A DNA stretch of 64,000 nucleotides from Dactylis glomerata (taxonomy: Eukaryota > Streptophyta > Magnoliopsida > Poales > Poaceae). Of the stretch, positions 10,814 to 22,638 are shown in pieces (the first letter of the stretch is position 1; each line of letters starts with the position of its first letter). Below the pieces are notes generated by a model. The model ran no database searches, had not been told where the DNA came from, and was given only the letters and a program-made list of their open reading frames with translations. A program made the translations under genes and the position numbers. The DNA lies in the NCBI GenBank assembly GCA_007115705.1, contig QXEO01000548.1:8382383-8446382 (forward strand), written 5' to 3'.

Positions 10814-13559
10814 GATTTGGGGATGTTGCTGTCCTGAAACAGTTTTCGGTGCTGCACCATAAAAATTCGTGAAAATTCTCTGTATATCTTTTGGACCTGC
10901 GATTTCTTGTCCATATGCCCCAGGTTATATCCAAACTTTCATTAGTTGAACACTTTTTGATTTGAGCAACAAAAAATGCTCTAAAAATTCTACCTTTGTC
11001 AGCTGTTCTGTTTTGACAGATTTCTGCCAATATTTGTGTTTGCCGCTTTATTGCTTTCTTTTTTAGTTCTTTTGATCACGGAACTTTTGGGGAAGTTGCT
11101 ACAGTAGTTTATACTTTATATGTGGTGGTTTTGAGTTGAAACCTGAAGCAAAAAGGGTTGATTCAATTCTATGTTTACACTAATGTTGCTAATAGAATTG
11201 TGTTTAGTTTTGTATGAAGGAAGTTTTCAAGTGTAGCGATTGGAGAATGATGAGATGAGATAAAGAATGGACAAAAGCTCAAGCTTGAGGATGCCCATGC
11301 ACCCCAAGAAATATCCAAGAAGTACAAGCGTCAAAGCTTGGGGATGCCCCCGAGGCACCCCCTTCTTCATCGGCAAAAATCAGGTCACCTTTCAAGACAC
11401 TATATTTTTATTGCTTCATGCACTATGCGTTTTTCTTGGAGCGTCTTTACTTTTGCTTTCAGTTTTGTTTTGTTTTGTTTGCTGCAATAAATGGTTAGAT
11501 CACATCATGTTTCTTTTTGGAGGAGATGAACTTCATTTTTCATTGCCAAGAACACTCTAGTTTTCACTCTTATCGTTCAACGAGTGTTCTCTTTTTCTGC
11601 TACTGCGTTTAGCCTTTGTTTTTCACCTTGATTTTTTTTCAGATCTTGTTTTATCTTTGCATCAAGGTGTATTTGGACCTCTGGTATATGTCGGTTTTTC
11701 TCAAAAGAGTTGTTTCAAAAAGGGTTTGAATGGTGTTGGAAAAGAGAAAAAGCTTTATGCAAAAAAGTGGTACAAGAAGGAGCTTGTGTAGACTGCGGCT
11801 TAGACTTTTTCAGGTCGTGCTTGATGTCTTTTTGATAGTATGCTTAGTGGTTTTGCTGTAGCATGACTTGTCTCAAATAACTGAGATTGCTTAATGAGCC
11901 TTTGAAAAAATCATGCGTTGTTTTTATCGTTAGGAAGCATTATTTTGGTTTTCTCCTTGATGCTTTATTTGGGTTGACTTGGCGTATGCTCACACATGTT
12001 AGACTCATACAAAGTCGCCAATAGCCTCTATGATCATTTAGTTTTTGACTTTTGATGTCATCTTATGCTTCTTTTAATGTCGCTTTGTTGCTTTGCATGA
12101 TTATGGCCGTTATTGCTCTCTTAGTTGGTCGCTCCCAGTCTTTTGCTAGCCCTCGCCTTGTACTGAGTATGAGCTCTACTCGTGCATCCAACTCCTAAAA
12201 ACCAAGTTTGCCATTGTGTCCACCATACATACCTATTAGCAATTTGCTATTCCAAAGTACATTTGACTTGCTTTTATCTACTCTTCAAATTAAACTCTTA
12301 CCAGTGTTATGCGAAAATTGGTCAGTAAAGCTCTCACAAACCGGAAGGCACACTTTATTTTTCCCGTTCTTAAAAATTTGACATTGTGGTCTCTTATGTT
12401 GAGTTGTTATGCTTGCAAGTTGTAAGTTGGGAACTAGCCCAGCCATGTCGTCATGGGGCAAGCTTTCAACATTGCACTTCTTATTTGAGTTAATATCGTG
12501 ATCTTTTGTTTATGGATACTCGCGGTGTGAAATGAATTGGGAATCTTGCGGGATCATGGAGTTTGTATATGTGTTAGAGAAACGCCTGGGCCGCCAATCT
12601 AAGCCATGCAGAATTCATGGTGGAAATTTGCAGCATGCCCATAGTGGACATTCGACGACGCATCTCAAAATAAAAAGCTATACAAATGGTAAATAAAAGA
12701 GATGTCGAGGTGTTCATTGTCTGCTTGTCCTGTCATTTTGATGTGGGCTTGTTCTATGTCATCGGGCATGGAGGTACCCCGTTGGCGGTTCTCGATGATA
12801 CGTGTATACTTACAATAACAAGAGCCTTGCTTGGGACTCTAAGTAAAGTAGCATGAGGTTTGGGTACTCGTATTCACGGGACACGAGGTTTTCAACTTAT
12901 GATTTGTCAAGCATATGCAGCATAAGTGTTCTCGCATTAACTTTAACCATTCAAGATGCTTATGATGGGGGCAATGAGAGCTCAAAGACGGTAAGTACCA
13001 TAATTTTTGAAGGTCTATAAAACTTGCGATCACTGCTTCCCTCCGCGAAGGGCCTTTCTTTTACTTTTATGTTGAGTCACCACCTTCTATCTTTATGCAC
13101 CATTAAGAGAGCATAGTTGTCATTCTGGGTATAATGTGCATTGTCCCAAAGTTTTCACTGATTGATACATATTGTTGATTTCACTTGTTCTTAAATTACT
13201 AGTATCTAGTCGCCCTCTTATACTTGAAGGTGTCCTATGCATTTATGTTTTGCTCTCCATGAAGGACAAGCTGAAAACCATTTGTATGTTTTTCCATATG
13301 ATTTGAACACATGTTTGACTTTCATTGTTTCATTATTCATGATCTTTTGTTTGTGTTCTTTTTCATGTTATAACTTGATTGCTATGTTTCTTATTGTCAA
13401 GATCATGTCTTTCATGCCCATGTTTTAAGTTCTTTGATCTCAGCACTCAATGCTTTACCTATATGATCAAGATTGTGATGGTGCATGTCACCTCAAAAAT
13501 TATTTCTTTTGTTATCACTTACCTACTCGAGGACGAGCAGGAGTTAAGCTTGGGGATGC
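10814..13559 (+). other. AT1 3' noncoding region and polypurine tract
   Basis: No gene is visible. It starts with a segment (GTGGGGTAAGATTTGGGGATG at 10805-10825) that is repeated at 22817 in AT3, and it ends in CTTGGGGATGC, the polypurine tract, directly before the right LTR. Short ORFs such as 11267-11560 and 13237-13428 are not kept between AT1 and AT3. Confidence 0.7.
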
Positions 13560-14994
13560 TGATACGTCTCAAACGTATCTATAATTTTTGATGTTCCATG
13601 CTTGTTTTTACACCATTTGCCTTGTGTTTCGTTACACTTCGTGGCATTTTTATGCGATTTCTGGAACTAACCTATTGACAAGATGCCACAGTGCCAGTTC
13701 CCTGTTTTCTGCTGTTTTTGTGTTTTAGAAAAGCTACACAGGAAATATTCTCAGAATTGGACGAAACAAGTTCCAGAACTCCTATTTTTCCCGGACGAAG
13801 GACGAGGACCGAAAGAGAGCCAAAGGGGGGCCAGGGGCCTGCCTCACTCTAGGGCGGCGCGGCCCAGGCCCTGGCCGCACCCCCTATGTGGGAGGAGGCC
13901 CTGGCAGCCCCCTGATGACGCCCCTTCGCCTATATAAAGCCTCAGGACGGAAAACCCTAGGGGAATCGGCGAAATTTCTAGAACAGTTCCGTAGCTCCGC
14001 CGCCGTCGAAGACAAATTTCGGGGGACAGAAGTCTCTATTCCGGCACCCTGCCGGGAAAGGGAAGTGCCCCCGGAGCCATCTCCATCGGTCTCCATCGCT
14101 GTCTCCGCCGTCTCCATCGACCTCACCACCATCTCCATCAACCTTGATGTCTCCTATGATGAGGAGGGAGTAGTTCTCCCCCGGGGCTGAGGGCTCTACC
14201 GGTAGCTATGTGGTTCACCTCTCTCTCCTATGATGTGATCTTTATGTGATCATGAGCTTTGTATCTAGTTGAATTGGTAGATGTTATTATTCAGATATTA
14301 TGCTACTCCTATGCTTTATTATTGTACTCTTCGGAGATACCTCGTATCATGGTGTAAAGGTGACTAGTGTGTGCATCATGTGTATCTTTTTGGTTAATGT
14401 CTCTATGAAATGTTGGTGTTTATTGGAACCATCTAGTGCGTTCACGGTGATAGTGTGGGACAATCTAGTTTGGGTACATACGGAATTTGAGGAGTGCTTC
14501 GTAGCCCTACGCATGATTAGTGTTCGTTTTCCATTGGAGAATTGTTTTGAGTTGCATATTGATGATAGTATCTATTGGTTCAATTATGTTATATTTGTTG
14601 GGAGTGTGTCCACTAGTGAAAGTATGATCCCTAGGCCTTGTTTCCAAGCATTGCACACTGTTTCCTTTCAGTTTTGTTACATGTTTGCTCGCAGCGATAT
14701 TTATTTCAGATTACATTTGCTACTTATAATCATCACTACTACTTGTATTTCACTATCTCTTCGCCGAACTAGTGCACCTATACATCTGACAAGTGTATTG
14801 GGTGTGTTGGGGACACAAGAGACTTTCTGTATCGTAATTGCAGGGTTGCTTGAGAGGGATAGCTTTGACCTCTTCCTCCCTGAGTTCGATAAACCTTGGG
14901 TGATCCACTTAAGGGAAACTTGCTGCTGTTCTAAAAACCTCTGCACTTGGAGGCCGAACACTGTCTACAAGAACAGACGCGTGCGTAGACATCA
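13560..14994 (+). repeat. AT1 right LTR (1435 bp)
   Basis: Direct repeat of 8600-10034, equal in length, with scattered substitutions. TATA box at 13931. A 242-codon frame at 14300-15028 runs out of the LTR and is broken in the left copy, so it is not called a gene. Confidence 0.9.
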
Positions 14995-16162
14995 GGGAGA
15001 ACCTGTGCTAGCGCACTACCCTTACTAGGATAAATACACACTTGTGATTATACCCCTTGCAAGCATCCGCAAATGCAAGAAAGTAATTAAGATAAATCTA
15101 ACCACAGCCTTAAACTCTAAGATCCTACGCTCCCTGGTGCAATGGTTTCCCAATGGAGGTTTAGGTTTCTGTCACTCCAGCAACCCCACAATTGGTTGCC
15201 AAATACATAATGCATCTCACTAGGCCCATAAATGGTGAAGTATCATGTAGTCGACGTTCACATGACACCACTAGTGAAATGGCACCACAACAAATAAATA
15301 TCAAACCATTAAATATTACTCAACATAATACCACTACTAACGACTTGACTTCTCCCATGTCCTCAAGAACTAAACGAACTACTCACAAGACATCATATGG
15401 ATTATGTTCAGAGGTGAAATAATGGTAAATAACAATCTGAACATAAACCTTAATTTAACGGTTCCACTCAATAGCATCAACCACAAAAGTAATCAACACC
15501 GGGAAAGTTTCTCCTAAGAATTTAACAAGATCCAACTCAAGATGTTACAGCGGGATGGCGTGGTGATGGTGGAGATGAAGGTGCTGGTGATGGAGATGAT
15601 GATGATGATGATCCCGATGAAGTCCGGTGCGATGGTGATGACGATGGCGACGATCTCCCCTCTCCGGGAGGAATTTCCCCGGCAGATTCCTGCCTACCGG
15701 AGAGCTTTTCTCTCTCTAGTGTTTTCCGCCCCGCAGAGGCGGCGGTGTCTATCTCTGAGCCCCCCTTGACTTAGGTTTTCGGGGATGATGAAATACGCGA
15801 AGGGGCGATGGCAGAAGTGGGCCAGGGGGCCCTCACCATAGGTGGGCACGGCCAGGGGCTGGGCCGCACCCCCTGGTGGTGAGGCTGCCCTGTGGCCCCT
15901 CTCGCCTTCTCCTTCCGGCTTCTTCAGTCTTCTGGTTAAATATAATTTTCTGGTATTTTTCTGGAATTTTCCTGATCTTCAAAATATGGTGCCTTGATGG
16001 TCCTTTTTCTAGCAGAATCCTGACTCCGGCAGCAAATCCTCCAATGATCATCAAACATGTAAAAACAGAGGAAATAACATAAATATCATCTCTAAATGTG
16101 AAATATATCAATGAATAACAGTAAATTATGATACAAAATAGTGATGCAAAATGGACGTATCA
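14995..16162 (-). repeat. AT2 5' LTR, 3' end missing
   Basis: Corresponds to 2735-3899. The outer end is intact (minus-strand TGATACGTC at 16162). The inner 343 bp and everything up to RT are gone, replaced by the AT1 junction. Confidence 0.9.
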
Positions 16163-16180
16163 GTATGCTGGGTCACCACA
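16163..16180 (+). repeat. G1 5' LTR, last 18 bp
   Basis: GTATGCTGGGTCACCACA continues the LTR interrupted at 2391. The first five bases are the AT2 target duplication. Confidence 0.9.
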
Positions 16181-16182
16181 GT

Positions 16183-16194
16183 TGGTATCAGAGC
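16183..16194 (+). other. G1 primer binding site, tRNA-iMet
   Basis: TGGTATCAGAGC, complementary to the 3' end of initiator tRNA-Met, two bases after the LTR end. Confidence 0.85.
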
Positions 16195-16393
16195 AAAAGC
16201 TTTGACCATAGGTTGGACGCCTAGTTAATGGGAACGACCTGTAGGAGTCAGATAGGAATAGTAAAGAGTTCCCTAAAATTGTCATGACGTTATTCACTTG
16301 AGAATAACAAGGTCATACTTTTTAGTGTTACAATTCTTTATTGTTACTATTATGATGCATCATATACTAATTTTTATCTTTTATACTGCCAGG

Positions 16394-17539
16394 ATGGCAC
16401 GCACAAATCCATCAAGGACCGTGCAAGTTCGAGACGTGACTCTGGACGACTATGATGGGAACCTATCTGATATTTTACGAGGCATCTTGCAGGAGTGCGG
16501 GTGTGAAACCCGTATTCCCGTCAAGAAGTATGCTTATTATGAGGGTAGAGTCTTTCAGAAGTGTAAGGTAGGGATCATGCTTCCTGCCAAATTGGGCATG
16601 AGCGTGATCATGCCAGCCGGTGAGGCACGCACAGTTAGTGTAGCTTACAAGATAGCAGTGATGAAGGCCATAACTGATATCCGTGAACACAAAACGCAGA
16701 AGTTATTGGGTACTAAGTTCACGCACATCCCACATGATGAGGAAGGAGAAGATCCTTGTCGGGATAGTTACAAGTTTGCGAAGAGACACCCACATGCTGC
16801 AGCCGAGCACATGGACAGGTGTAAGCATTTTCTCAGCATGTTCTACCACGTCCACGGAGCACTAGTGGGGGAGATACAGAGTCTAGTGGATGAGATCACT
16901 GAGTCGACACCTACTCCGTGGTGTACGGGGGAGACTTCTGGACCACCAAGGGCACCTACTCCAGCCTTTTCGACTGGAGATTTTATCAACTTAGATGAGG
17001 AAGACGATCGCGAGGAGCGGGAGTTCAAGCCCGAGGTCGAACCGGAGATGCCACCAGCACAATTTGCGCACGGCTCAACTGGAGCCGGATACGAGACAGG
17101 TTTGGAGTCATGGGGAATGCCTCATAATGATAGTTTTGGGGGAAACTCCATGGGTTGGTGTTTCGGTGAGTACATGGGGACGGCCGGAGATCCAATTCCA
17201 TGTGATTCGGAGCAGGAGGTCACGAGTCAGTTTAGGGTTGTACACCGTACTGGAGACATGGTGGGAAAGCCCATAGAGATAGAGTTGGATGAAGAGGGAG
17301 ATTTACCTACTCATATAGAACGTGGAGAATGCTCAAGGCCTAAGATGGAAAGGGGTACCACCGATGTTGTTTACCCCTCGTTGAGCAGTTATCTGGGGAT
17401 GACTGACTTCAACTTAGGTACTACACCCGATTATGACTTTTTCTCGGCGGAGTCATATTATGCCCCTGCTTCACTGAGGAGGACATCAAGAGCTACCAGT
17501 TGGACACCGGGGATGTATCGGGAGTGCGACTACCCGTAG
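16394..17539 (+). CDS. G1 extra ORF upstream of gag, unknown (381 aa)
   Basis: The ATG at 16394 (MARTNPSRTVQVRDVTLDDY) is the first plausible start; the frame also opens further upstream at 16298 with a hydrophobic stretch. The first 190 residues look globular, with EIPVKKYAYYEG-like spacing (TRIPVKKYAYYEGRVFQKCK), MPAGEARTVSVAYKIAVMKA and a His/Cys-containing helix-like region (HAAAEHMDRCKHFLSMFYH). The remainder is low-complexity: acidic (LDEEDDREEREFKPEVEPE) and then Gly/Ser/Tyr-rich. There is no zinc knuckle, protease, RT or chromodomain. It lies between the primer site and gag on the same strand, so it would be on the genomic RNA 5' of gag. It has no stop in 381 codons, whereas gag-pol beside it has many. 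Function unknown. Alternatives are a retrotransposon accessory protein or a captured host domain. Confidence 0.6.
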   Translation: MARTNPSRTVQVRDVTLDDYDGNLSDILRGILQECGCETRIPVKKYAYYEGRVFQKCKVGIMLPAKLGMSVIMPAGEARTVSVAYKIAVMKAITDIREHKTQKLLGTKFTHIPHDEEGEDPCRDSYKFAKRHPHAAAEHMDRCKHFLSMFYHVHGALVGEIQSLVDEITESTPTPWCTGETSGPPRAPTPAFSTGDFINLDEEDDREEREFKPEVEPEMPPAQFAHGSTGAGYETGLESWGMPHNDSFGGNSMGWCFGEYMGTAGDPIPCDSEQEVTSQFRVVHRTGDMVGKPIEIELDEEGDLPTHIERGECSRPKMERGTTDVVYPSLSSYLGMTDFNLGTTPDYDFFSAESYYAPASLRRTSRATSWTPGMYRECDYP

Positions 17540-17836
17540 AGGACCACCACAGATATGGAGGCGACATGTTTTGTGACATATGTACCATATATGTAATATG
17601 TAGTATTTGCTTTCGCAGTTTGAATAAGTGAGTGTAGTTACTCACGGGATGATAAGTTATGTAACACTATGTTCTTTTTACCCATTTATATACATGGTAT
17701 ATGTTTGGTGTGATTTGGCTATGTTTTATTTGGATTTTTATTGTGTGACTAACACTGTACATCAAGTTGAGCTCAGAAAGCATGAGTATGGTGTAACTAT
17801 GAGTTTCGCTTAATGTAACAGGCTTAGGGGGATAGA

Positions 17837-18717
17837 ATGGCGATGGTAGTTGGTGAAGAATCTGAACAACAGAGGATGGAGACTGAAGCCAAGGCTAAGG
17901 AGGCAGCCGATGCAGCAGCAAGGAAACCATTACCACCACCACCACCATTCCTTACGCAGCAGGATTTTGCCCAATACATGAGGACGGCAGATGAAAGGCA
18001 GCGTATGCTCATTGAATGTCAGATAAAGATGGTGCGGGATGTGATGGATCGTAATTGTGAAGTTCGAAATGAAGGAGTGCATGGAGTCTCATTGGCAGAT
18101 TTCCTAAATACAAGACCACTTCCTTTTGCATCAGCACTGGAGCCAATGGACGCGGAAGACTGGTTATTGGACATTGAAAGGAAACTCAACACAGTAAGTT
18201 GCAATGACAGTGAGAAGCTTAGGTATGCCACACATCCGCAGTAGCATGGTGGGACAATGTTGTGGCTATACATCCTCCAGGAAGGGTATTCACCTGGGAG
18301 GAATTCAAGAAAAAGTTCAGGGAATCAAATGTGCCAGAGAGTATTATGGAATTGAAGAGAAGAGAGTTTGAGAGTCTTGCGCATAATGACAAGCCTATTA
18401 TGAAGTATGTCAAGGAGTTCACCCTTTTATCTCGTTATGCTTCTGAGGATGTGAATATCGATGATAAGCGGAAGAAACGATTCATGAGAGGATTGCACCC
18501 AGGTGCAAGGATACAATTAAGGATTTTCAAGGCAGCAGATTTTTAAGAGCTTGTCGATGCAGCCATCACTATGGAAGATGATTTCAAACAAGTCCCAGAA
18601 GATAGGAGGAAAAAGACCAGGATTGAACCAAGGAGGTATTCGGATACCAAGCCAACTCCTAATATCAAGTTCAAACCCAAATACAGGTCCAAAGGGAATG
18701 TTACACCCCGTGGTACT
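17837..18717 (+). pseudogene. G1 gag (capsid part), frameshifted and with stop
   Basis: The ATG at 17837 opens MAMVVGEESEQQRMETEAK, an Ala/Lys helix and a proline run. The capsid core follows: LEPMDAEDWLLDIERKLN, then after a frameshift near 18236-18245 AWWDNVVAIHPPGRVFTWEE, FKKKFRESNVP and YVKEFTLLSRYA. A TAA at 18544-18546 interrupts the second part, and the frame then runs to 18717, where AT3 is inserted. The frame resumes in phase at 26961 with the zinc knuckles. The order and motifs are those of chromovirus gag. The 297-bp gap before it (17540-17836) shows nothing recognisable. Confidence 0.85.
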
Positions 18718-20399
18718 TGATACGTCTCTAACGTATCTATAATTTTTGATGCTCCATGCTTGTTTTTACACCATTTGCTTAGAGTTTCGTTACACTTCGT
18801 GGCATTTTTATGCATTTTCCAGAACTAACCTATTAACGAGATGCCACAGTGCCAGTTCCCTGTTTTCTGCTATTTTGGTGTTTCAGAAAAGTTACACGGG
18901 AAATATTCTCGGAATTGGACGAAACAAAAGCTGAATATCCGGAAATTTATCGAAGCTTCCAGAAGTCCAAAGATGAGACGGAGGGGGGCCACAGGGCGGC
19001 CACACCACCAGGGGGCGCAGCCTGCCCCTGGCCCGCGCCCACCTGTGGTGAGGGCCCCCTGGTCCACCTCTGGTGCCGCCCCTTCGCCTATAAAGACCCC
19101 CCCCCCAACGGGAAAAACCAAAAGACCCGATCACTTTTCCAGAATACATCGCGATCCGCCGCCGCCGTCGACCCGAGATCGGGAGGGTCCAGAAGCTCTT
19201 CCCGGCACCCTGCCGGAGAGGGGAATTGCCACCGGAGGTCTTCTTCATTGCCATGCTTGCCTCCGGCGCGATGAGTGAGTAGTCTACCTTGGACTATGGG
19301 TCCATAGCAGTAGCTAGTTGGTTGTCTTCTCCACCATGTGCTTCATGTTTAGATCTCGTGAGCCGCCTTACATGATCGAGATCACCGTTATGTAATTCTA
19401 CATGTTGTGTTTGTTGGGATCCGATGAATATTGGTGTTATGATTGAGTTGATGTGCTGAATATTATCTTATGTTATCTCTATGTTGTTTATGATCTTGCA
19501 TGCTCTCCGTTGTTAGTAGCTATCTTGGCCGAGTAGATACTAGTGACTCCAAGAGGGGGTATTTATGCTCGATAGTTGGGTTCATGCCTCTATTTAATCT
19601 GGGGGAGTGACAGAAACCTCTAAGGTTGTAGATGTGTTGTTGCCACTTGGGAGAAAACAACATTCATATGCTCAAGGGCATATGCTTTGTTTACATTACA
19701 CACTTTGCTTAATGCAGTTATCTGTTGTTCGCAACTTAATACTTGTGGAGTTCTCGGATTGATCCGCCACAAGTGGATTATTAGTCATAGATGCAGTTGG
19801 ATGACGGTCTATGTATCTTGTTGTAATGCCCAGAGTAAATCTCATAGTGATCCTCTCGACATATGCACGTTGTCTTTATTCTATCAATTGCCCAACTGTA
19901 ATTTGTTTACCCAGCATGTGTTATTTTATCTTATGGAGAGACACCACTAGTGAACTGTGGACCCCGGTCCTACTTCCATTATATTGCTATCACCTGTTTA
20001 CTTTACTCGCACTGTTTACTTTACTCGCATACTACTATTGCTTTCCACTCGATACGCTCATACCCTTTGTTTCAAGCAAACCGGTGAGATTGACAACCTC
20101 ATCGTAAGTTGGGAACAAAGTATTTGGTTGTGTTGTGTGCAGGTTCCACGTTGCCGCTCGCAAAGCAAAGCTTGGATGAGGCGCCCTATAAATTGTCCGG
20201 AGCTATCGCAAAGCTAGCGGGCATCACCTTCTGGAGTATTGTCTTTTTCCTACTGGATTGATAACCTTGGTTTCATAACTGAGGGAAAACTTGCTGCTAT
20301 ATTCATCAAACCTTCTCTTGGGGTTTCCAACTAGCCGGTTATTTTACTTCATCAACAAACGCAATCAAGCTTTCTGGCATCATCATCACCGCGCCATCA
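18718..20399 (+). repeat. AT3 5' LTR (1682 bp) with TATA box
   Basis: TATAAAG at 19089-19095 after CCTTCGCC, followed by a C-rich run. Matches 25273-26955 with scattered substitutions. Confidence 0.92.
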
Positions 20400-20409
20400 A
20401 CAAGTTTTC

Positions 20410-20427
20410 TGGCGCCGTTGCCGGGGA
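20410..20427 (+). other. AT3 primer binding site, tRNA-Asp
   Basis: TGGCGCCGTTGCCGGGGA, ten bases after the LTR, identical to that of AT1. Confidence 0.85.
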
Positions 20428-20586
20428 AAAAGAAGACTTCTGCAAGGGGAGTTTCGCACGCACATCCTTTACTTTGTTTTAAGTTTTGCTTTATTTTATT
20501 TTTACTTGCATCATTTTATCAAAAATACAAAAAAAATAGTATCCTTTATAGTTGTTTTTTACTTGTCTGCTTTTAGTTTTGCTAGA

Positions 20587-22638
20587 ATGGCTACTCTTGA
20601 AAACACCAAGTTGTGTGATTTTACTAGCACTAATAATAGTGATTTTATCTGCACTCCTATTGCGCCACCTGCTCCTGCTACAAATTTTTATGAGATTAAG
20701 CCTGCTTTGTTGAACCTTGTTATGAAAGAGCAATTTTCTGGTGCTAGTACTGATGATGTTGCAGCTCATCTCAACAATTTTGTTGAGCTATGTGAGATGC
20801 AGAAATATAAGCATGTAGAAAGTGATATTATTAAGCTTAAGTTGTTTCCTTTTTCTTTGAGAGGAAAAGCTAAGGATTGGTTGTTGTCTTTGCCTAAAAA
20901 TAGTATTGATTCATGGGCTAAGTGTAAGGATGCTTTTATTGGTAGATACTATCCTCCTGCTAAGATTATAGCTTTGCGTAGCAATATTATGAAGTTTAGC
21001 CAGTTTGATAATGAACATGTTGCTCAAGCTTAGGAAAGAATGAAATCTATGATAAAGAATTGTCCCACTCATGGACTTACTACTTGGATGATTGTTCAAA
21101 ATTGTTATGCAGGACTGAATTTTTCTTCAAGGAACCTATTGGATTCAGCTGCTGGAGGCACTTTTATGTCTCTTACCTTGGGGGCCGCAATGAAGCTTCT
21201 CGACAATATGATGGTAAATTACTCTGAATGGCACACCGAGAGCGCTCCACAAGGTAAGAAGGTAAATTCTGTTGAGGAAACCTCTTCCTTGAGTGATAAG
21301 AATGATGCTATTATGCTTTTGCTTTCTAATGATAGGACTCATGTAGATCCTAATAATGTTCCTTTGGCCTCTTTGGTTGCTCAAGAAGAGCATGTTGATG
21401 TAAACTTCATTAGAAACAATAATTTCAACAACAATGCTTATAGGAACAATTTTGCTAGTAACAATTATAGGCCGTATCCTTCTACCAATGGTAAAGGTTA
21501 TGGTAATTCTTCCAACAACACTAGGGCCGCGCCCTCCGAGCTTGAGGTAATGCTCAAGGACTTCATCGGTAAGCAAAATGCTTTTAACAAGTCTGTTGAG
21601 GAAAAGTTAGGCAAAATTGATATTCTTGCTTCTAAAGTTGATAGCCTTGCTCATGATGTTGAACTTCTGAAATTAAAAGTGTTGCCTAATTATGTGAAGG
21701 AGAACAATCCTTTTGTCACTGCTAATGCTATCCAAGTTAGAATTGATGAAAATGTTAGGATGCTAGCAGAATTGCATGCCAGGTGGGAAAGAGAAGATGA
21801 GATTGCTAGAAAGATGAAGGTATGTACCATTACTACCTCTAATGATGTTATTCCAAATGCTAGCAATCCTCTTACTTTGATTGGTGTAGAGAAAACTCCT
21901 ACACCTAGTGTTAAAAAGCCTAAAACCGCAAAAACTTTTTCTCAAAAGAGTGCTGAAATTTTTCGGAGTGTAGGAGATGATAGCTCTGTTTCCTTTAATG
22001 ATTTTGATGTTGATGGCTGCAATATATCTGAAGTTATTTTGTTCTTGCAAAAGCTTGCTTTGACTCCTAATGCTAGTTCTTTAAATGTTGCTTTTACTAA
22101 GCATATTACCAATGCTCTCATGAAAATTAGGAATGAAAAGTTAAAGGAGAAAGCTTCTATTCCCAAGAAGTTAGAAGATGGTTGGGAACCCATCATTGAT
22201 ATGCATGTTAATGGTTTTGATTGCCATGCTTTATGTGATCTAGGTGCTAGTATTTCTATCATGCCTAGAAAAATTTATGATATGCTTGATTTACCACCGC
22301 TTGAAAAGTGTTATTATGATGTTCCTATTGCTAATGTTGCTAAGAAGAAACCTTTGGGAAGGATTAATGATGTTCTTATTATGGTTAACAATAACCTTGT
22401 TCCCATTGATTTTCTTGTCATGGATGTTGAATGCAATGCTTCATGTCCTATTATTTTGGAAAGACCCTTTCTTCGAACTGTAGGTGCCATCATTGATATG
22501 AGGGAAGGCACCATCAAATATCAATTCCCACTCAAGAAAGGTATGGAACACTTCCCTAGAAAGAGAAAGAAATTGCTTTTTGACTCTATTCTTAGAGCAA
22601 ATTATGAGCTTGATGCTTCATCACTTGATATTACTTGA
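20587..22638 (+). pseudogene. AT3 gag-protease, one in-frame stop
   Basis: The ATG at 20587 opens MATLENTKLCDFTSTNNSDF. The Athila capsid region follows: DDVAAHLNNFVELCEMQ, KLKLFPFSLRGKAKDWLLSL and AFIGRYYPPAK. A TAG at 21031-21033 is the only break; the same frame continues (ERMKSMIKNCPTHGLTTW, LDSAAGGTFMS). A coiled-coil-like linker lies around 21580-21690. The retropepsin region has DLGAS at about 22237, where the usual D-T/S-G is D-L-G, as is common in this group, and LERPFLRT near 22455. The frame closes at 22638. The total is about 680 codons with one nonsense change, so a functional copy existed recently. The product would be particle protein plus protease. RT must be supplied in trans. 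Confidence 0.85.

Larger units (their letters stand above)
8600..14994 (+). mobile_element. AT1: non-autonomous Athila-like element without pol
   Basis: Two direct LTRs of 1435 bp each (8600-10034 and 13560-14994) start TGATACGTCTCAAACG and end GTAGACATCA. A tRNA-Asp primer site follows the left LTR and the tract CTTGGGGATGC precedes the right LTR. The 3.5-kb interior has one unfamiliar ORF and no recognisable gag, protease, RT or integrase. There is no target duplication: the left flank is GATGC and the right flank GGGAG. The left flank repeats the element's own polypurine sequence (see findings). It is inside AT2. Confidence 0.88.
2392..16162 (-). mobile_element. AT2: Athila-type Gypsy element, 5' half deleted, contains AT1
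   Basis: A minus-strand element inserted in the G1 5' LTR. The 5-bp duplication GTATG is perfect (2387-2391 and 16163-16167), and the rejoined site equals the uninterrupted LTR at 46553-46570. Read on the minus strand it has a truncated 5' LTR (16162 to 14995), then AT1, then part of RT through RNase H and integrase (8589-6464), an accessory ORF (6124-5586), a long 3' noncoding region (5585-3900) and a full 3' LTR (3899-2392). The primer site, gag, protease, most of RT and the last 343 bases of the 5' LTR are missing. The stretch 6125-6463 between pol and the accessory ORF shows no gene. Confidence 0.9.

Noticed and set aside
14300..15028. 242-codon frame in the AT1 right LTR
   Set aside because: It is within the LTR and runs out across the junction; the same frame stops early in the left LTR (9340-9807). 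No motif.
16183..16194. tRNA-like sequence
   Set aside because: Only the tRNA 3' complement is present; it is a primer binding site, as are those at 10045, 20410, 42817 and 49723. No cloverleaf.
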